Shown: positions 33,012-42,136, counted from the stretch's first letter. The stretch: DNA of 50,518 bases from Verrucomicrobiota bacterium (GCA_963205455.1 CAUJJL010000038.1:1-50518); one strand, 5' to 3'. Made by a program: numbers and translations. Notes: generated by a model from the letters alone, not told the origin.

Positions 33012-33884
33012 TTGAACTACCGACATCATTTTCACGCTGGCAACTTTGCCGACGTAGTTAAGCACGTGCTCCTGGGAGCACTATTCCGTGGCCTGCAGAG
33101 AAAGGAGAATGGCTTTCTCTATCTCGATACCCATGCGGGACGTGGAAAGTATGATCTTCACAGTTCGAACTGGGGGCAGTCATCGCCGCGCATGGCGGAA
33201 CATCCTAACGGGTGGGGAAGGCTGGAAGAAGCACGGCTCAATGTGCCCCAGTTGGTTGAAGACTATTGCGATGCTGTCCGGGGATTCGACCGTCGTTGCG
33301 GAAATCTTGATGGCAAACTCCGCTTCTATCCCGGATCGCCGTGGCTTGCCCTACAGTGGATGAGACCGCAGGACAGATTGGCGCTTTGCGAGCTCAACAG
33401 GAGCGAATACGAGGCCCTTGCAAAGGAACTGGAAGGCAGGCGACGCGTATCCGTACATCATTTGGATGGATATGTCGCTGTTCGCGCATTTCTTCCACCG
33501 AAAGAGAGGCGGGCACTGGTGTTTGCTGATCCGCCCTTTGAGTCGCCAGAAGAATGGGTGGACCTGGCTCAATGCGTGCGGGAAGTCCTGCAACGGATGC
33601 CCGATGCAACGATTGCAATGTGGTACCCAATAACTGAGCGAGCTGGAGTTGAACAGTTCGTGGGGGAGATCGTTCGCATGCAGCCGCCACCTGCCTGGAC
33701 GGCGAGAGTTACGGTCCGTGGCGAGGGAATGGACCCAGGGATGCGCGGCTGTGGCATGTTGGTTGTCAATCCACCCTGGCGATTGGACGAGGAACTGAGA
33801 CCTGTCGTAATCTGGCTTGCCGAGCAATTGGCGCAGGCGAGCGGCGCGCAAGGGAGCTTGACCTGGCTCGTGCCTGAATGCTGA
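33012..33884 (+). CDS. rlmJ: 23S rRNA (adenine2030-N6)-methyltransferase
   Basis: A 290-residue protein matching RlmJ. The start NYRHHFHAGNFADVVKHVLL is nearly diagnostic, followed by FLYLDTHAGRGKYDL (SAM-binding), FYPGSPWLALQWMRPQDRLA, and FADPPFESPEEW, which holds the DPPF catalytic motif. It methylates A2030 (E. coli number) of 23S rRNA. The start is TTG at 33012, since homology begins right there and no nearby ATG fits. A hairpin lies 42 bases after the stop. Confidence 0.94.
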   Translation: MNYRHHFHAGNFADVVKHVLLGALFRGLQRKENGFLYLDTHAGRGKYDLHSSNWGQSSPRMAEHPNGWGRLEEARLNVPQLVEDYCDAVRGFDRRCGNLDGKLRFYPGSPWLALQWMRPQDRLALCELNRSEYEALAKELEGRRRVSVHHLDGYVAVRAFLPPKERRALVFADPPFESPEEWVDLAQCVREVLQRMPDATIAMWYPITERAGVEQFVGEIVRMQPPPAWTARVTVRGEGMDPGMRGCGMLVVNPPWRLDEELRPVVIWLAEQLAQASGAQGSLTWLVPEC

Positions 33885-33925
33885 TCAAGCCCGTTTTGCG
33901 CCTCCGGCTGCAAGACTTGATCTTC

Positions 33926-33948
33926 AGAGGAACAGCAGATGTTCCTCT
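33926..33948 (+). terminator. Stem-loop downstream of rlmJ
   Basis: An 8-bp perfect inverted repeat AGAGGAAC/GTTCCTCT with a 7-base loop. It lacks a T-run, so it is at best a weak terminator or a transcript-end stabiliser. Confidence 0.4.
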
Positions 33949-33981
33949 CAGGCGCCGCGGGGCTTGGCGGTTGCGCGTTTC

Positions 33982-34200
33982 TCAGGCAGGGTCCGACGCG
34001 GTGGGCGGACGTTTCCACTGCGATTCCCGTTTCACGCGGGTGGCAGTGAACGGAACTTCAGCGTAGAGCTGCGATGGCATCGGCAGTGAGGGCGCGCGGA
34101 AAATGGGTCGACCCCATTGGACATCATAGTGCGGCACAACCAGCGTCGAGCCATTTGACCGCGGAGGTGGCATAGGATGTGGCTGGAATGGAAGGGGCAT
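33982..34200 (-). CDS. Doubtful small proline-rich protein
   Basis: A possible 72-residue product, rich in proline and without signal or known motif (PFQPHPMPPPRSNGSTLVVP). Codon pattern is only weakly gene-like. It lies in the long gap between rlmJ and hsp20 and reads in the same direction as hsp20. It may be a small lineage-specific protein or chance. Confidence 0.3.
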   Translation of the reverse strand: MPLPFQPHPMPPPRSNGSTLVVPHYDVQWGRPIFRAPSLPMPSQLYAEVPFTATRVKRESQWKRPPTASDPA

Positions 34201-34375
34201 GGGGTGAAACGTGATTGATCTACCTATCGGCTGGAATCAGGCAAACTTGAGTGACAGGTATCGATAAAGTTTGTGCCCCAAACCGGAGGCATCTCTTTGC
34301 GCGAACGGGGGCGCGAAGCAGGGTGTGGCGAGACGTGATTGCTCCCGCCACACGGAGACGGTCATCTCGCGGGAA

Positions 34376-34789
34376 TCAGGCCACGCGACTCAAGGCAGGG
34401 TGGGTGCGGGCAAAGGCGCGCGTTTCCTTCTTTGGAATGCGAAGCGTCAGGACTCCTTCGCGGATTTCTGCCGCGATATTGTCAAAATCCAGGCTGTTCC
34501 CAAGCCTCAATACCAAGCGGTAGTCGCGCTGGGCGCTTTCCAGGTGAAGAGATTGGAAGTTGACGCGAACAAACCGGGCTTTCCTTGCGGTGATTGTGAG
34601 ATCGGGTCCGCAGGCGACAACTTCAATTCCGGTTGCATCTACTCCAGGCACAAACGCCGTGATTTCGACCGCGTGGTCACGTTCAACGCATTCGTAGTGG
34701 GGGCTGCGAACAAATTTGGGATCATCTACAATGCCGGGCTGGCAATTGCGGCTGCGGGCGGACTTGAGGGGGTGGATGATCGTATGCAT
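34376..34789 (-). CDS. Hsp20/alpha-crystallin-family small heat-shock protein
   Basis: A 137-residue small heat-shock protein. The alpha-crystallin domain spans about 30-125, from HYECVERDHAVEITAFVPGV to DLTITARKARF, and ends with the family motif AAEIREGVLTLRIPKK (AxxxxGVLxL). It holds unfolded proteins for other chaperones. ATG at 34787-34789 is chosen; upstream in-frame starts add a non-homologous segment. The N-terminal arm is short and the usual C-terminal IxI motif is not obvious. Regulation cannot be read: no CIRCE element or sigma-32 promoter is seen. Confidence 0.85.
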   Translation of the reverse strand: MHTIIHPLKSARSRNCQPGIVDDPKFVRSPHYECVERDHAVEITAFVPGVDATGIEVVACGPDLTITARKARFVRVNFQSLHLESAQRDYRLVLRLGNSLDFDNIAAEIREGVLTLRIPKKETRAFARTHPALSRVA

Positions 34790-35171
34790 GGGAAAAGGTG
34801 AAATATGCCTCGGTTCCTTCGCGGGACCGGGGGCTCTTTGGTTGGCGATAAAACGTCCGAAAAAACGGAATTTACGCCTGAGAGCCCGTCCGGTATTTGG
34901 ATTTATTCCAATTCCGGGACGCCTGGCGCACATGGGCACAGCATTGCTGCGCACGAACCTTCGTAAACGAAGCGTCGGCGATGCTGTGGATGTGGTGATG
35001 AGCCATGCTCATGAACTTGGAATCATCACACTATGGCACATGCCGCGCGTGTCGCCAAGCGAAATTCTCACAATGCATACCCTCAAAGCGCTTAGTACCC
35101 AATCTAGAGTTGCCGTGAGAGCCGAAACCGCATTGCCGCAGTCATGGCCCATCATCTAGGGTGAACACACC
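34790..35171. other. Intergenic region between hsp20 and mazG-like genes
   Basis: About 380 bases of divergent spacer. It should hold the promoters of both flanking genes. A small perfect inverted repeat CTTCG-TAAA-CGAAG is at 34959-34972. An open frame on the plus strand crosses it but shows no protein-like pattern, so no gene is called. Confidence 0.5.
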
Positions 35172-35546
35172 ATGCAGCAACCAACTGATGCAGAAATGAC
35201 CATTGCGGGGATCAAGGAACGCGTACTTGCATTTGCTAGAGAACGCGATTGGGAACAGTTTCATTCACCGAAGAACTTGAGCATGGCGTTGTCTGCTGAG
35301 GCGGGCGAGCTCATGGAACATTTCCTCTGGAGCACACCCGAGGATTCGAGGGAAATAGCTCGTGCGCCGTCCAAACGCGCAAGAATCGAGGAGGAATTGG
35401 CTGACGTTGTAATCTATGCGATGGAATTTGCCAATATTACAGGAATTGATGTTTCACAGGCCATCCTGCGAAAAATGAAGAGCAATGCTCTGAAATACCC
35501 GGTTGAGAAATCGCGCGGACGATCAGAGAAGTACACCGAGCTCTGA
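35172..35546 (+). CDS. MazG-like nucleotide pyrophosphohydrolase
   Basis: A 124-residue all-helical protein of the MazG/RS21-C6 type. The metal-binding pattern EAGELMEHF ... EEELADVVIYAMEFA (ExxE plus ExxD) is present, with the aromatic-rich N-terminal part RERDWEQFHSPKNLSMALS typical of the dCTPase/RS21-C6 branch. It likely removes non-canonical or excess dNTPs. ATG at 35172. The next gene, mog, is convergent. Confidence 0.88.
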   Translation: MQQPTDAEMTIAGIKERVLAFARERDWEQFHSPKNLSMALSAEAGELMEHFLWSTPEDSREIARAPSKRARIEEELADVVIYAMEFANITGIDVSQAILRKMKSNALKYPVEKSRGRSEKYTEL

Positions 35547-35574
35547 ATGGGCTCGCGTGCGCCGAAGGTGAACA

Positions 35575-36102
35575 CTACGACGCCGGTCGGAACGCTTTCA
35601 TTGCATCTGGCCGCGTTTCTATCCTCGCTCCTCCAATCAGATCGATGCAGTAGGGAATTGCGGGAAAGACTGCTTCCAGATTCTCGCGTATCGCCTTGGG
35701 GCGTCCGGGCAGATTGACGATCAGCGTCTTCTTTCGAATACCCGCCGTCTGGCGCGAGAGGATGGCTGTTGGCACCTGTCTGAGAGAAATGGATCGCATT
35801 TGTTCGCCAAAACCCGGCAGCAATTTTTCACAGACTGCGATCGTTGCTTCAGGCGTGACATCACGTGGAGCTGGTCCTGTTCCTCCCGTGGTCACAACCA
35901 GTGCGCACCCAACGTCATCCGAAAGGCGCTTCAATTCGGCTTCAATCGTTGCACAATCATCGGGGATCACCCGGTAGTCGGTTTCAAACGGCGACGAAAT
36001 CCATTCTCGCAACAACTCCAGGCAGGCCTTGCCGGGAGTGTCCTCATAGATGCCTGCGCTTGCCCTGTCGGAAATGTTAAGAATGCCAATGGTCAATTTC
36101 AT
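35575..36102 (-). CDS. mog: Molybdopterin adenylyltransferase
   Basis: A 175-residue MogA/MoaB-type protein of molybdenum cofactor synthesis. It activates molybdopterin by adenylylation before metal insertion. The start KLTIGILNISDRASAGIYED and the central VVTTGGTGPAPRDVTPEAT motif are decisive; the late KKTLIVNLPGRPKAIRENLE segment also fits. ATG at 36100-36102 places the first strand at the start. No other moa/moe genes are in the window. It follows gluQ by 44 bases. Confidence 0.93.
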   Translation of the reverse strand: MKLTIGILNISDRASAGIYEDTPGKACLELLREWISSPFETDYRVIPDDCATIEAELKRLSDDVGCALVVTTGGTGPAPRDVTPEATIAVCEKLLPGFGEQMRSISLRQVPTAILSRQTAGIRKKTLIVNLPGRPKAIRENLEAVFPAIPYCIDLIGGARIETRPDAMKAFRPAS

Positions 36103-36146
36103 AGGGATTCGTCGATCAATATTTCTCGTTTGTTCCTGGATGAACT

Positions 36147-37004
36147 CTAGCGAGTCCAATTCAGGACATCGTCGGGCTTGAACCCTTCTGCTCGAAGGGC
36201 ACGCACGCTCAGGGAGTCGTGCCGCTTGGCCAGGCGAATTCCTCTCGAATCGCGCACCAAGGGGCAGTGAAAAAAGGCGGGCGAGGGCATTTGAAGTGCC
36301 CGGTAGAGCAATAGCTGACGGAAAGTTGACTTGATGAGATCGGCTCCGCGTACGACTTCGCTGATCCCGAAATCGATGTCATCGACCACTGTGGCTAGCT
36401 GATAGCTCGGGGTGTCGTCCTTTCGCCAGACGAGAAAATCTCCAAAATCAATTCCGGCGACTTTGGTATTCATTCCGGAGCATCGGTCATTGAAAGTGAC
36501 AGCTAATCCCTCTGGCACGCGCAGACGCCAATTTTCGGTGACAGGCGTGTGTAGTGGTGGAAGAGGTGCCTCAATCGGGGGGCGGAAGGCGACGGGATAC
36601 AAGGGCTCGTCGTTACTTTGGGATTCATCGCCATCATGAGGAGCGGACGCAGCCTCCATGACATCCCGCCGTGACCGGTGACAGGGGAAAATCAAGCCCT
36701 TGCCATGGAGAACTGCGAGAATTTGTCGATAGCGGTCGATGCGGCTGCTTTGGGTGATGATCGGTCCATCCCAATTCAAGCCGAGCCATGTGAGATCTTC
36801 GACGATCGCATCGACATATATTGACCGGCAACGGACACGATCGAGATCGTCATTTCTAAGCAACAATCTGCCTTGTGCGGAGCGGGCGCGCTGTGATGCA
36901 ACCTTGAAGGTTTGCACGTGACCAACGTGCAAATATCCGGTCGGTGATGGGGCCATCCGGCCGCAGTAGCCCTGGTTGTTTGTCGGGAATGATGATGATA
37001 TCAT
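36147..37004 (-). CDS. gluQ: Glutamyl-queuosine tRNA(Asp) synthetase-like protein
   Basis: A 285-residue class I synthetase fragment without an anticodon-binding domain, as in GluQ-RS, which adds glutamate to queuosine of tRNA-Asp. The start CGRMAPSPTGYLHVGHV holds the HIGH-like HVGH (26-29), and the C-terminal LAKRHDSLSV replaces KMSKS. The zinc site seems degenerate: PCHRSRRDV keeps one Cys, and YPVAFR stands where YxGxCR is usual. The middle (about 110-155) has an acidic insertion. It could alternatively be a discriminating GluRS-like paralogue, but the size argues for GluQ. Divergent from the LOG-like gene. Confidence 0.87.
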   Translation of the reverse strand: MISSSFPTNNQGYCGRMAPSPTGYLHVGHVQTFKVASQRARSAQGRLLLRNDDLDRVRCRSIYVDAIVEDLTWLGLNWDGPIITQSSRIDRYRQILAVLHGKGLIFPCHRSRRDVMEAASAPHDGDESQSNDEPLYPVAFRPPIEAPLPPLHTPVTENWRLRVPEGLAVTFNDRCSGMNTKVAGIDFGDFLVWRKDDTPSYQLATVVDDIDFGISEVVRGADLIKSTFRQLLLYRALQMPSPAFFHCPLVRDSRGIRLAKRHDSLSVRALRAEGFKPDDVLNWTR

Positions 37005-37079
37005 GGATGCACATGCGCTCGCTCGTTACGCGTGCCTTGATTTACCAGCCCAGCATGGCTAGTCGAATGGGCAACCGCC

Positions 37080-37652
37080 ATGTCCAACCTGCTCTGCGTA
37101 TACTGCTCGTCCAGCGACCTGATTGATCGGAAATATTTTGAAGCGGCGGATGCTTTGGGTCGTGGGATGGTTGCCCGGGGGTGGGGCCTGGTTTACGGTG
37201 GCGGGCACCGCGGGCTTATGGGAGCTATTGCCAGAGCTGTGAAGTGTTCGGGAGGGCATGTGGTGGGAGTGATTCCGGAATTCATGATAACCAGGGAACT
37301 TGCATACTATGAATCCAACGAGCTGGTTACCGTGACGACCATGCGGCAACGCAAGCAAATCATGGAAGAGCGGGCTGCGGGATTCATTACCTTGCCTGGC
37401 GGGATTGGTACCCTTGAAGAGCTTGCAGAGATCATGACCTTGAGGTATCTGAATCGCCTGCCAAAACCGGTGGTCGTAGTGAATCAGGATGGGTATTACG
37501 ATGACCTACTTCGATTCTTCGACAAGATGGTGAAGGAACGATTCAAGTCACGGGGAGTTGGGGATCTCTTCAATGTGGCAAATTCTGTCGACGATGTCTG
37601 GCAGTACCTCGATTCCCAGCAGCCTTTTGTGGCTGACGATCTCTGGCGTTGA
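37080..37652 (+). CDS. LOG family protein (TIGR00730)
   Basis: A 190-residue lysine-decarboxylase-like Rossmann protein of the LOG family. Key motifs are GLVYGGGHRGLMGAIA, TMRQRKQIMEERAAGFITLP and PGGIGTLEELAEIMTL, the PGGxGTxxE nucleotide-binding signature. Family members hydrolyse AMP-like nucleotides or activate cytokinins by removing ribose 5-phosphate. The start at ATG 37080 matches (MSNLLCVYCSSSD). The convergent batD gene ends 12 bases after it. Confidence 0.93.
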   Translation: MSNLLCVYCSSSDLIDRKYFEAADALGRGMVARGWGLVYGGGHRGLMGAIARAVKCSGGHVVGVIPEFMITRELAYYESNELVTVTTMRQRKQIMEERAAGFITLPGGIGTLEELAEIMTLRYLNRLPKPVVVVNQDGYYDDLLRFFDKMVKERFKSRGVGDLFNVANSVDDVWQYLDSQQPFVADDLWR

Positions 37653-37664
37653 AGGATGGCCTGC

Positions 37665-40235
37665 CTATTTGAGATCCCAAAGGCTGATTGTGTCTGACGC
37701 AGGGACCCACCCGGTCTGTCCATTTGCGAATCTCAATTGATGCCACTTGAGAAAGGTCCTGCTGACGGAGGCGATGGTGCCAGGAGAAAGTGGGGAGGTT
37801 TTTTGGGTCGAATCTGCGAACGTGGGAATTGAGCGCAGGCTGGTTGTACGCCAGACAATGATTGATCGACGATTGGCGGTGATCCCAAAGGCATGAATGC
37901 TGGTGAAGGATAGGACTGCGAGAAGCACCGAAAATGCACCGAGGAAGTAGGCGGTCGGGCGTATCCAGCCCTTGCCAACTCCGAAGCTGAAACAGAGCAG
38001 GCAGCCTGCCGCACAGGCCAGGCCCCAGACCGAAACGATCAGAAGCCGTTGCCAGGCCGCGGGAGAAAAGACTTGGGCACCACGGTGCAGAGGACCAGGC
38101 AACAAGAATCCGCTGATTTCAGATGGGCTGTACCCGGCGCGGCTTAGAGCAAGGATCCAGTTTCTGTGCATGGCTTCATTGGACGGGCGCTGGAGGAACG
38201 CTGCTGTCGCGTGCGCCGCAGCTTCACCCCATCGATCCTGCTGTTCCAATGAAAGAGACAAATTGTGACGTGCAATCCAGTCTGTTGGTGCACGCTCGAT
38301 CTGCTTCGACCAAATACTTTGAGCTTCGGAGAACCTGCCATCCCTATACATCTCAAAAGCGGTTGAACCTCGCGCAACCGGCAGCGCCAGCAGAACGAGG
38401 AGGCTGGCGACAAAAGGCAGCAGGTTTTTTTGCGCAAAAAGGGAAAGAACGGAAAAGTGGGGAAGATCGACGCGCTCCATCCGCTCAAGTGCTCGCTCTG
38501 CCCATCCTTGCGATAAGTTGGTATTCTCAGAATAAAGCACACGGTCGGCGTCGGCCCAGAGGTCGTGCCAGGATACCCGTTCTTCAGCATTCATACGCTG
38601 CGCCCCAGGTTTGATGTGCCTTGAAAAGGCGAGGTTCGTAGGGGCTCCAAGCAAGACCAGTGAATCACGCTGCCAGGAACGTAAGAGCGATGAAATTGCC
38701 GCGGCATCTGACGCCGTTGTCAGCTCTTTCAGCGTCATGCGAAGTCGTTGCCTAGCCTGCCGTTTCAGGCGGTGCGGGTCTTCAAGGCGTGCCCTGCGAA
38801 GCGCGAGTGTAAGCCAGAATAGAGCAAGAGCCGGCATTGATAGAAGTGCCCAGAATGTTATTTGAGCTCCAGATATTGGGGCCAAAACAGGGTCTGACCC
38901 GAAAATCGGTTCGCCCGGAATGGGTTTGGGCAAAGCAGGTGATGCGGCTGGGGTTGGAAGCGTTTCAATCGCGCGACTCCCTGACTGCTCATTGATCACC
39001 TGCTGCCTCGCCGACAGAAACTGTGAAGAAGAGGATACCGGTGGAGCAGTGACCGTGATGTTCTCGGGATTGATCACTACGACCTTGTATTCTCCCGATT
39101 TTGGATCGAAGTAGCTCCATTGATAGGGGCCGATTGAATAGGTTCCTGCCTTCGTCGGGATTAGGACAACGTCCTCAACGTAGCTCGCGTCGAAAAGCGT
39201 GGATTCCTTGACTGAGCGTTTCGGCTGCGGCTGGACGACTCGGAAGTCACGACTTACCTCGCGGGAAGGCAGCCCGGGGATTTCCGGCCAGTTACCCGTT
39301 CCAGCGAGATCGAGAGTCCAGGTTATTGGCTCACCGACGCCCGCGGTTGAAGGGACAATCTTGGAGGTCAAGGTGAAGCTTCCAACTGCCCCGTTGAATC
39401 CTTTAGGGGCTGGAGCAGGGAGTGGCTTTACCACGAGGCTGCTTGCTGGAGTGCTTACGGAATACTGCTCCATTGTCGGCCGTGCGAAAACCCCGAACAT
39501 GGAAGTTCCGGTCTGGAGGTTGATGAGCTGCTGGGCCGACTTGATTGTAATGGTTCCTGGTGAACTTGCCAGGCCGCGAGAACGATTGGTTACCTGGAGT
39601 CGAACGTCGCCGCCTACCATCACTTCCGTTGTCTCGAGCTTGCCCCATTCCTCAACAGTGAGGGGAGCAGGCGACCATTCAATTGCGCTGGCAAGCTGTG
39701 GACTGTATCGGCGCGCAATAGTGAGGGTATAGCGGATGGGAAAAACCTCGCCTGCCCAGACGCTTTGCGCGGGAAAATGGATTCGAGATTGAACGATCGA
39801 ATCGAGCGTGGCTCCCGATTGCCCGACGGTTGCATCTCCTACCTCAAATTCTGCCGCGCCGACTCGCACCTGGCCTTTGTCAGTCGCGACATCGAACACC
39901 GGAATTCGCATCGTTCCGCGCTGCGATGGACGAGCGACAAAAGTGAAGATAATCCGTCGTGTGACGGACGTGTTAAAAGTCTGGATGCTTTGGGATGTCC
40001 CGGTCAATTCAAGCGCAAGACCTGGAACTGTCGGAGGTCGGGGATTGTTTGCGGGTGTGCAGCCTTCAAAGATCAACTGGATTTCGGATGCCTGTCCCAC
40101 TCCGAGTGATCCGTGATCCGGCTGCCATTGCGCAGACTGTGCCAGCATCTGATCAGCGAAGAAGATGGAAATCAGCATGGCCACGATCGCGGCTGGGCGC
40201 CTGCGGAGAATAGGAAAATAATCCATGACATGCAT
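37665..40235 (-). CDS. batD: BatD-like membrane protein with TPR and SH3-like C-terminus
   Basis: An 856-residue protein. A signal/anchor comes first (IVAMLISIFFADQMLAQS). Oxygen-tolerance BatD-type beta domains follow (about 30-400, with WQPDHGSLGVGQASEIQLIF and IVPSTAGVGEPITWTLDLAG), then a membrane helix near 465 (ITFWALLSMPALALFWLTLA). The second half has further helices, a TPR-like stretch (DGRFSEAQSIWSKQIERAPT and DRWGEAAAHATAAFLQRPS) and a final SH3-like segment (VSRTFLKWHQLRFANGQTGW). This looks like BatD fused to a BatE-like part. ATG 40233-40235 follows the batC stop by 2 bases. It is the last gene of the Bat operon. Confidence 0.85.
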   Translation of the reverse strand: MHVMDYFPILRRRPAAIVAMLISIFFADQMLAQSAQWQPDHGSLGVGQASEIQLIFEGCTPANNPRPPTVPGLALELTGTSQSIQTFNTSVTRRIIFTFVARPSQRGTMRIPVFDVATDKGQVRVGAAEFEVGDATVGQSGATLDSIVQSRIHFPAQSVWAGEVFPIRYTLTIARRYSPQLASAIEWSPAPLTVEEWGKLETTEVMVGGDVRLQVTNRSRGLASSPGTITIKSAQQLINLQTGTSMFGVFARPTMEQYSVSTPASSLVVKPLPAPAPKGFNGAVGSFTLTSKIVPSTAGVGEPITWTLDLAGTGNWPEIPGLPSREVSRDFRVVQPQPKRSVKESTLFDASYVEDVVLIPTKAGTYSIGPYQWSYFDPKSGEYKVVVINPENITVTAPPVSSSSQFLSARQQVINEQSGSRAIETLPTPAASPALPKPIPGEPIFGSDPVLAPISGAQITFWALLSMPALALFWLTLALRRARLEDPHRLKRQARQRLRMTLKELTTASDAAAISSLLRSWQRDSLVLLGAPTNLAFSRHIKPGAQRMNAEERVSWHDLWADADRVLYSENTNLSQGWAERALERMERVDLPHFSVLSLFAQKNLLPFVASLLVLLALPVARGSTAFEMYRDGRFSEAQSIWSKQIERAPTDWIARHNLSLSLEQQDRWGEAAAHATAAFLQRPSNEAMHRNWILALSRAGYSPSEISGFLLPGPLHRGAQVFSPAAWQRLLIVSVWGLACAAGCLLCFSFGVGKGWIRPTAYFLGAFSVLLAVLSFTSIHAFGITANRRSIIVWRTTSLRSIPTFADSTQKTSPLSPGTIASVSRTFLKWHQLRFANGQTGWVPASDTISLWDLK

Positions 40236-40237
40236 GG

Positions 40238-41092
40238 CTACCAATCCTTGCCTTTCTTGTTGGTGGGCTGCGTAGGGGGACCTTCCATCATGCGAAACAG
40301 CTTGGCCGGGGAATCCAGATTGCGAAGCTGATCCAGCTTCTGCAGCGGAATGACCATGTAAGGGTCGTCATTCCCGCCATGTGGGGATCCCTTTGATACC
40401 TGCCCACCAACCTTTTGAGTTTCCAGCGGATCAGGCTGTTGGCGCGGTGGTTTGGTCGGTTCTTGGGAATCCTTCATGCTGCCGAAAGCTGAAGGTGCAT
40501 TCTGCTTGTCCCGTGAATTGGAATCACCGCCGGATGGGGAGTCTTTCGAAGAGGTTGATTGGTCTTTGGTAGCATTCTCGTCCTGACGCTGGGTGGATGA
40601 TTCGGTTTGTTTGTCTTTGTTCGCCTGGGATTCCTGGTCATCACGGGTTGGCGGGCTCTCGTCCTGGCCTGATTCGCTCTTGTTCTCATTCCTCTGCTTG
40701 TCATTCTCCTTGTCGTGTTGAGGAGGCTGTTCTTGCGGCGGTGGCGATTGTCGATGATCGTCCCTCAACAGCGATTGTAGCTCATCACGGAGCTTTGCCC
40801 AATTTTCGGCCTTTGCATCCAAACGCTCTCCGATGGCGACGGAGTCCAGCCCTGATGCAATGATTTCCTTTTGGATTTGGTCTTTGGATTGAAGCATGCG
40901 TCGGCCGAAATCGACGGTTGATTGGGCGATTCGTGCATAGTCCTTTGCAGTCGGCGAATCTTTCATGCACACCTCTGCAACAGCCTTTACCAAGGGTTGG
41001 GCGAGTGTCGTATCCGCCCTCCCGGTGGGCAGCAAGCAAATGAGGATCGCGACAGGTGTGGCAAAGAGGTTGAGTTGTGAAAATACGTTCAT
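40238..41092 (-). CDS. BatC-like acidic low-complexity protein
   Basis: A 284-residue protein with a signal peptide (FATPVAILICLLPTGRA) and a helical region to about residue 110 (DELQSLLRDDHRQ). A long stretch rich in Q, D, E, K, N and S follows (for example KENDKQRNENKSESGQDESP), then a short conserved-looking end (DPYMVIPLQKLDQLRNLDSP and LFRMMEGPPTQP). It takes the place of BatC between batB and batD, and low complexity is common there, but no TPR is obvious. ATG overlaps the batB stop (ATGA). Confidence 0.72.
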   Translation of the reverse strand: MNVFSQLNLFATPVAILICLLPTGRADTTLAQPLVKAVAEVCMKDSPTAKDYARIAQSTVDFGRRMLQSKDQIQKEIIASGLDSVAIGERLDAKAENWAKLRDELQSLLRDDHRQSPPPQEQPPQHDKENDKQRNENKSESGQDESPPTRDDQESQANKDKQTESSTQRQDENATKDQSTSSKDSPSGGDSNSRDKQNAPSAFGSMKDSQEPTKPPRQQPDPLETQKVGGQVSKGSPHGGNDDPYMVIPLQKLDQLRNLDSPAKLFRMMEGPPTQPTNKKGKDW

Positions 41093-42123
41093 GTTCGGCG
41101 GGGAGCCAATTTGAGTTCACGTGGTCTTGGGCGAACCGGAAATTCGCGGTAAAAGCTCCAAAGGAGCAGGAGTAGCGATGGCACGAGGACCCATTGGAAA
41201 CGTTCCGCGAGTCTAACGTGATGTTGCTCGGCAAACTCACCTTTGACTCCTGCCACGACAGTCGCCTTGAGAATGGAGGCAAGATCTACCCAACTTGAGG
41301 CATCGACATAGGCTCCGTGTGTCTTCTCCGCAATCTTCTGAAGCGTTCCATTTTCGAGACGCGAGAGCACGACCGCTCCCCGTTCGTCCTTTACGAATCC
41401 ACCCGAGGAATCGGGTACCATGGATCCTTCGGTTGTACCTACTCCCAGTCCGATTGTGCGGATGTGGCCTGCCACCATCCGCTCTACAACTTGCTCCCAG
41501 TTATCGTCTGTCGCTTCTCCATCGCTCAGGATGATTAGGAAGCGATCAGCGTTGCTGTCAGTACTGAAGGAGTGGAATGCAGTTTCGAGCATGGCTCGAT
41601 AATTGCTTCCTCCTTCGGGCAGATAGTTGGGGTCCAGTGACGGAAGAAACTCCCGCAGAATTTCGTAGTCGGAACTCAATGGGATTTGGAGGAATGCGGT
41701 TCCTGAAAATATGATCAGCCCCACTCGTTCGCCGACGAGTTGTTCGAGCAGCGACTGTATGAGAAGCTTTGACCGATCAAGCCGGGAAGGCTTTACGTCT
41801 GTCGCCAACATTGACCGGGACAGGTCGAGAGCGATTATGATCTCGCGAGAATGGCTGAATACAGGCTCTTCCAACTTTCCCCATTGGGGTTTGGCGATGG
41901 CAACGATCACGCCTGCGATGCCAAGGTGGAGGTAGAGTCGGCGAATGGAACGGATTGGCCTGGGTTCACTCTTTGAGACACGGATGCTTGATCGGGTAGC
42001 CTCGCCGCGAAGAATTTTCGCTCCGAAGGAAGTGGAAGCGTGCCGACGTTGGCTTGCCACCCAAGCGAGGGATGCCAAAGGGAGCAGCAGCAAAAGAAGG
42101 AGAAGCGGTGCGCCAAATGTCAT
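41089..42123 (-). CDS. batB: BatB: membrane-anchored VWA-domain protein
   Basis: A 344-residue protein with an N-terminal hydrophobic stretch and a second membrane helix near 63-78. A von Willebrand A domain follows with the MIDAS motif DLSRS (100-104), plus LIIFSGTAFLQIPLSSD and FLIILSDGEATDD, which supply the other metal-binding residues. A last membrane helix lies near 325 (FQWVLVPSLLLLLWSFYR). BatB works with BatA and a MoxR ATPase. ATG 42121-42123 is 13 bases after the batA stop; an in-frame start at 42162 would overlap batA. Confidence 0.92.
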   Translation of the reverse strand: MTFGAPLLLLLLLLPLASLAWVASQRRHASTSFGAKILRGEATRSSIRVSKSEPRPIRSIRRLYLHLGIAGVIVAIAKPQWGKLEEPVFSHSREIIIALDLSRSMLATDVKPSRLDRSKLLIQSLLEQLVGERVGLIIFSGTAFLQIPLSSDYEILREFLPSLDPNYLPEGGSNYRAMLETAFHSFSTDSNADRFLIILSDGEATDDNWEQVVERMVAGHIRTIGLGVGTTEGSMVPDSSGGFVKDERGAVVLSRLENGTLQKIAEKTHGAYVDASSWVDLASILKATVVAGVKGEFAEQHHVRLAERFQWVLVPSLLLLLWSFYREFPVRPRPRELKLAPRRT

Positions 42124-42136
42124 CGGATTGTCTCGT

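Larger units (their letters stand above)
33885..34375. other. Intergenic region between rlmJ and hsp20
   Basis: About 490 bases with no well-supported gene. It contains the rlmJ stem-loop and a doubtful proline-rich open frame on the minus strand. Two near-repeats sit about 125 bases apart: a segment with ACGTGATTG at about 34209 and again at about 34333, and AATCAGGC at about 34235 and 34374. I see no promoter I would stand by. Confidence 0.5.

Noticed and set aside
34716..35159. A 147-codon plus-strand open frame between hsp20 and the mazG-like gene
   Set aside because: Its first part is antisense to hsp20, it has no ribosome-binding site, and the remaining sequence shows no domain-like pattern.
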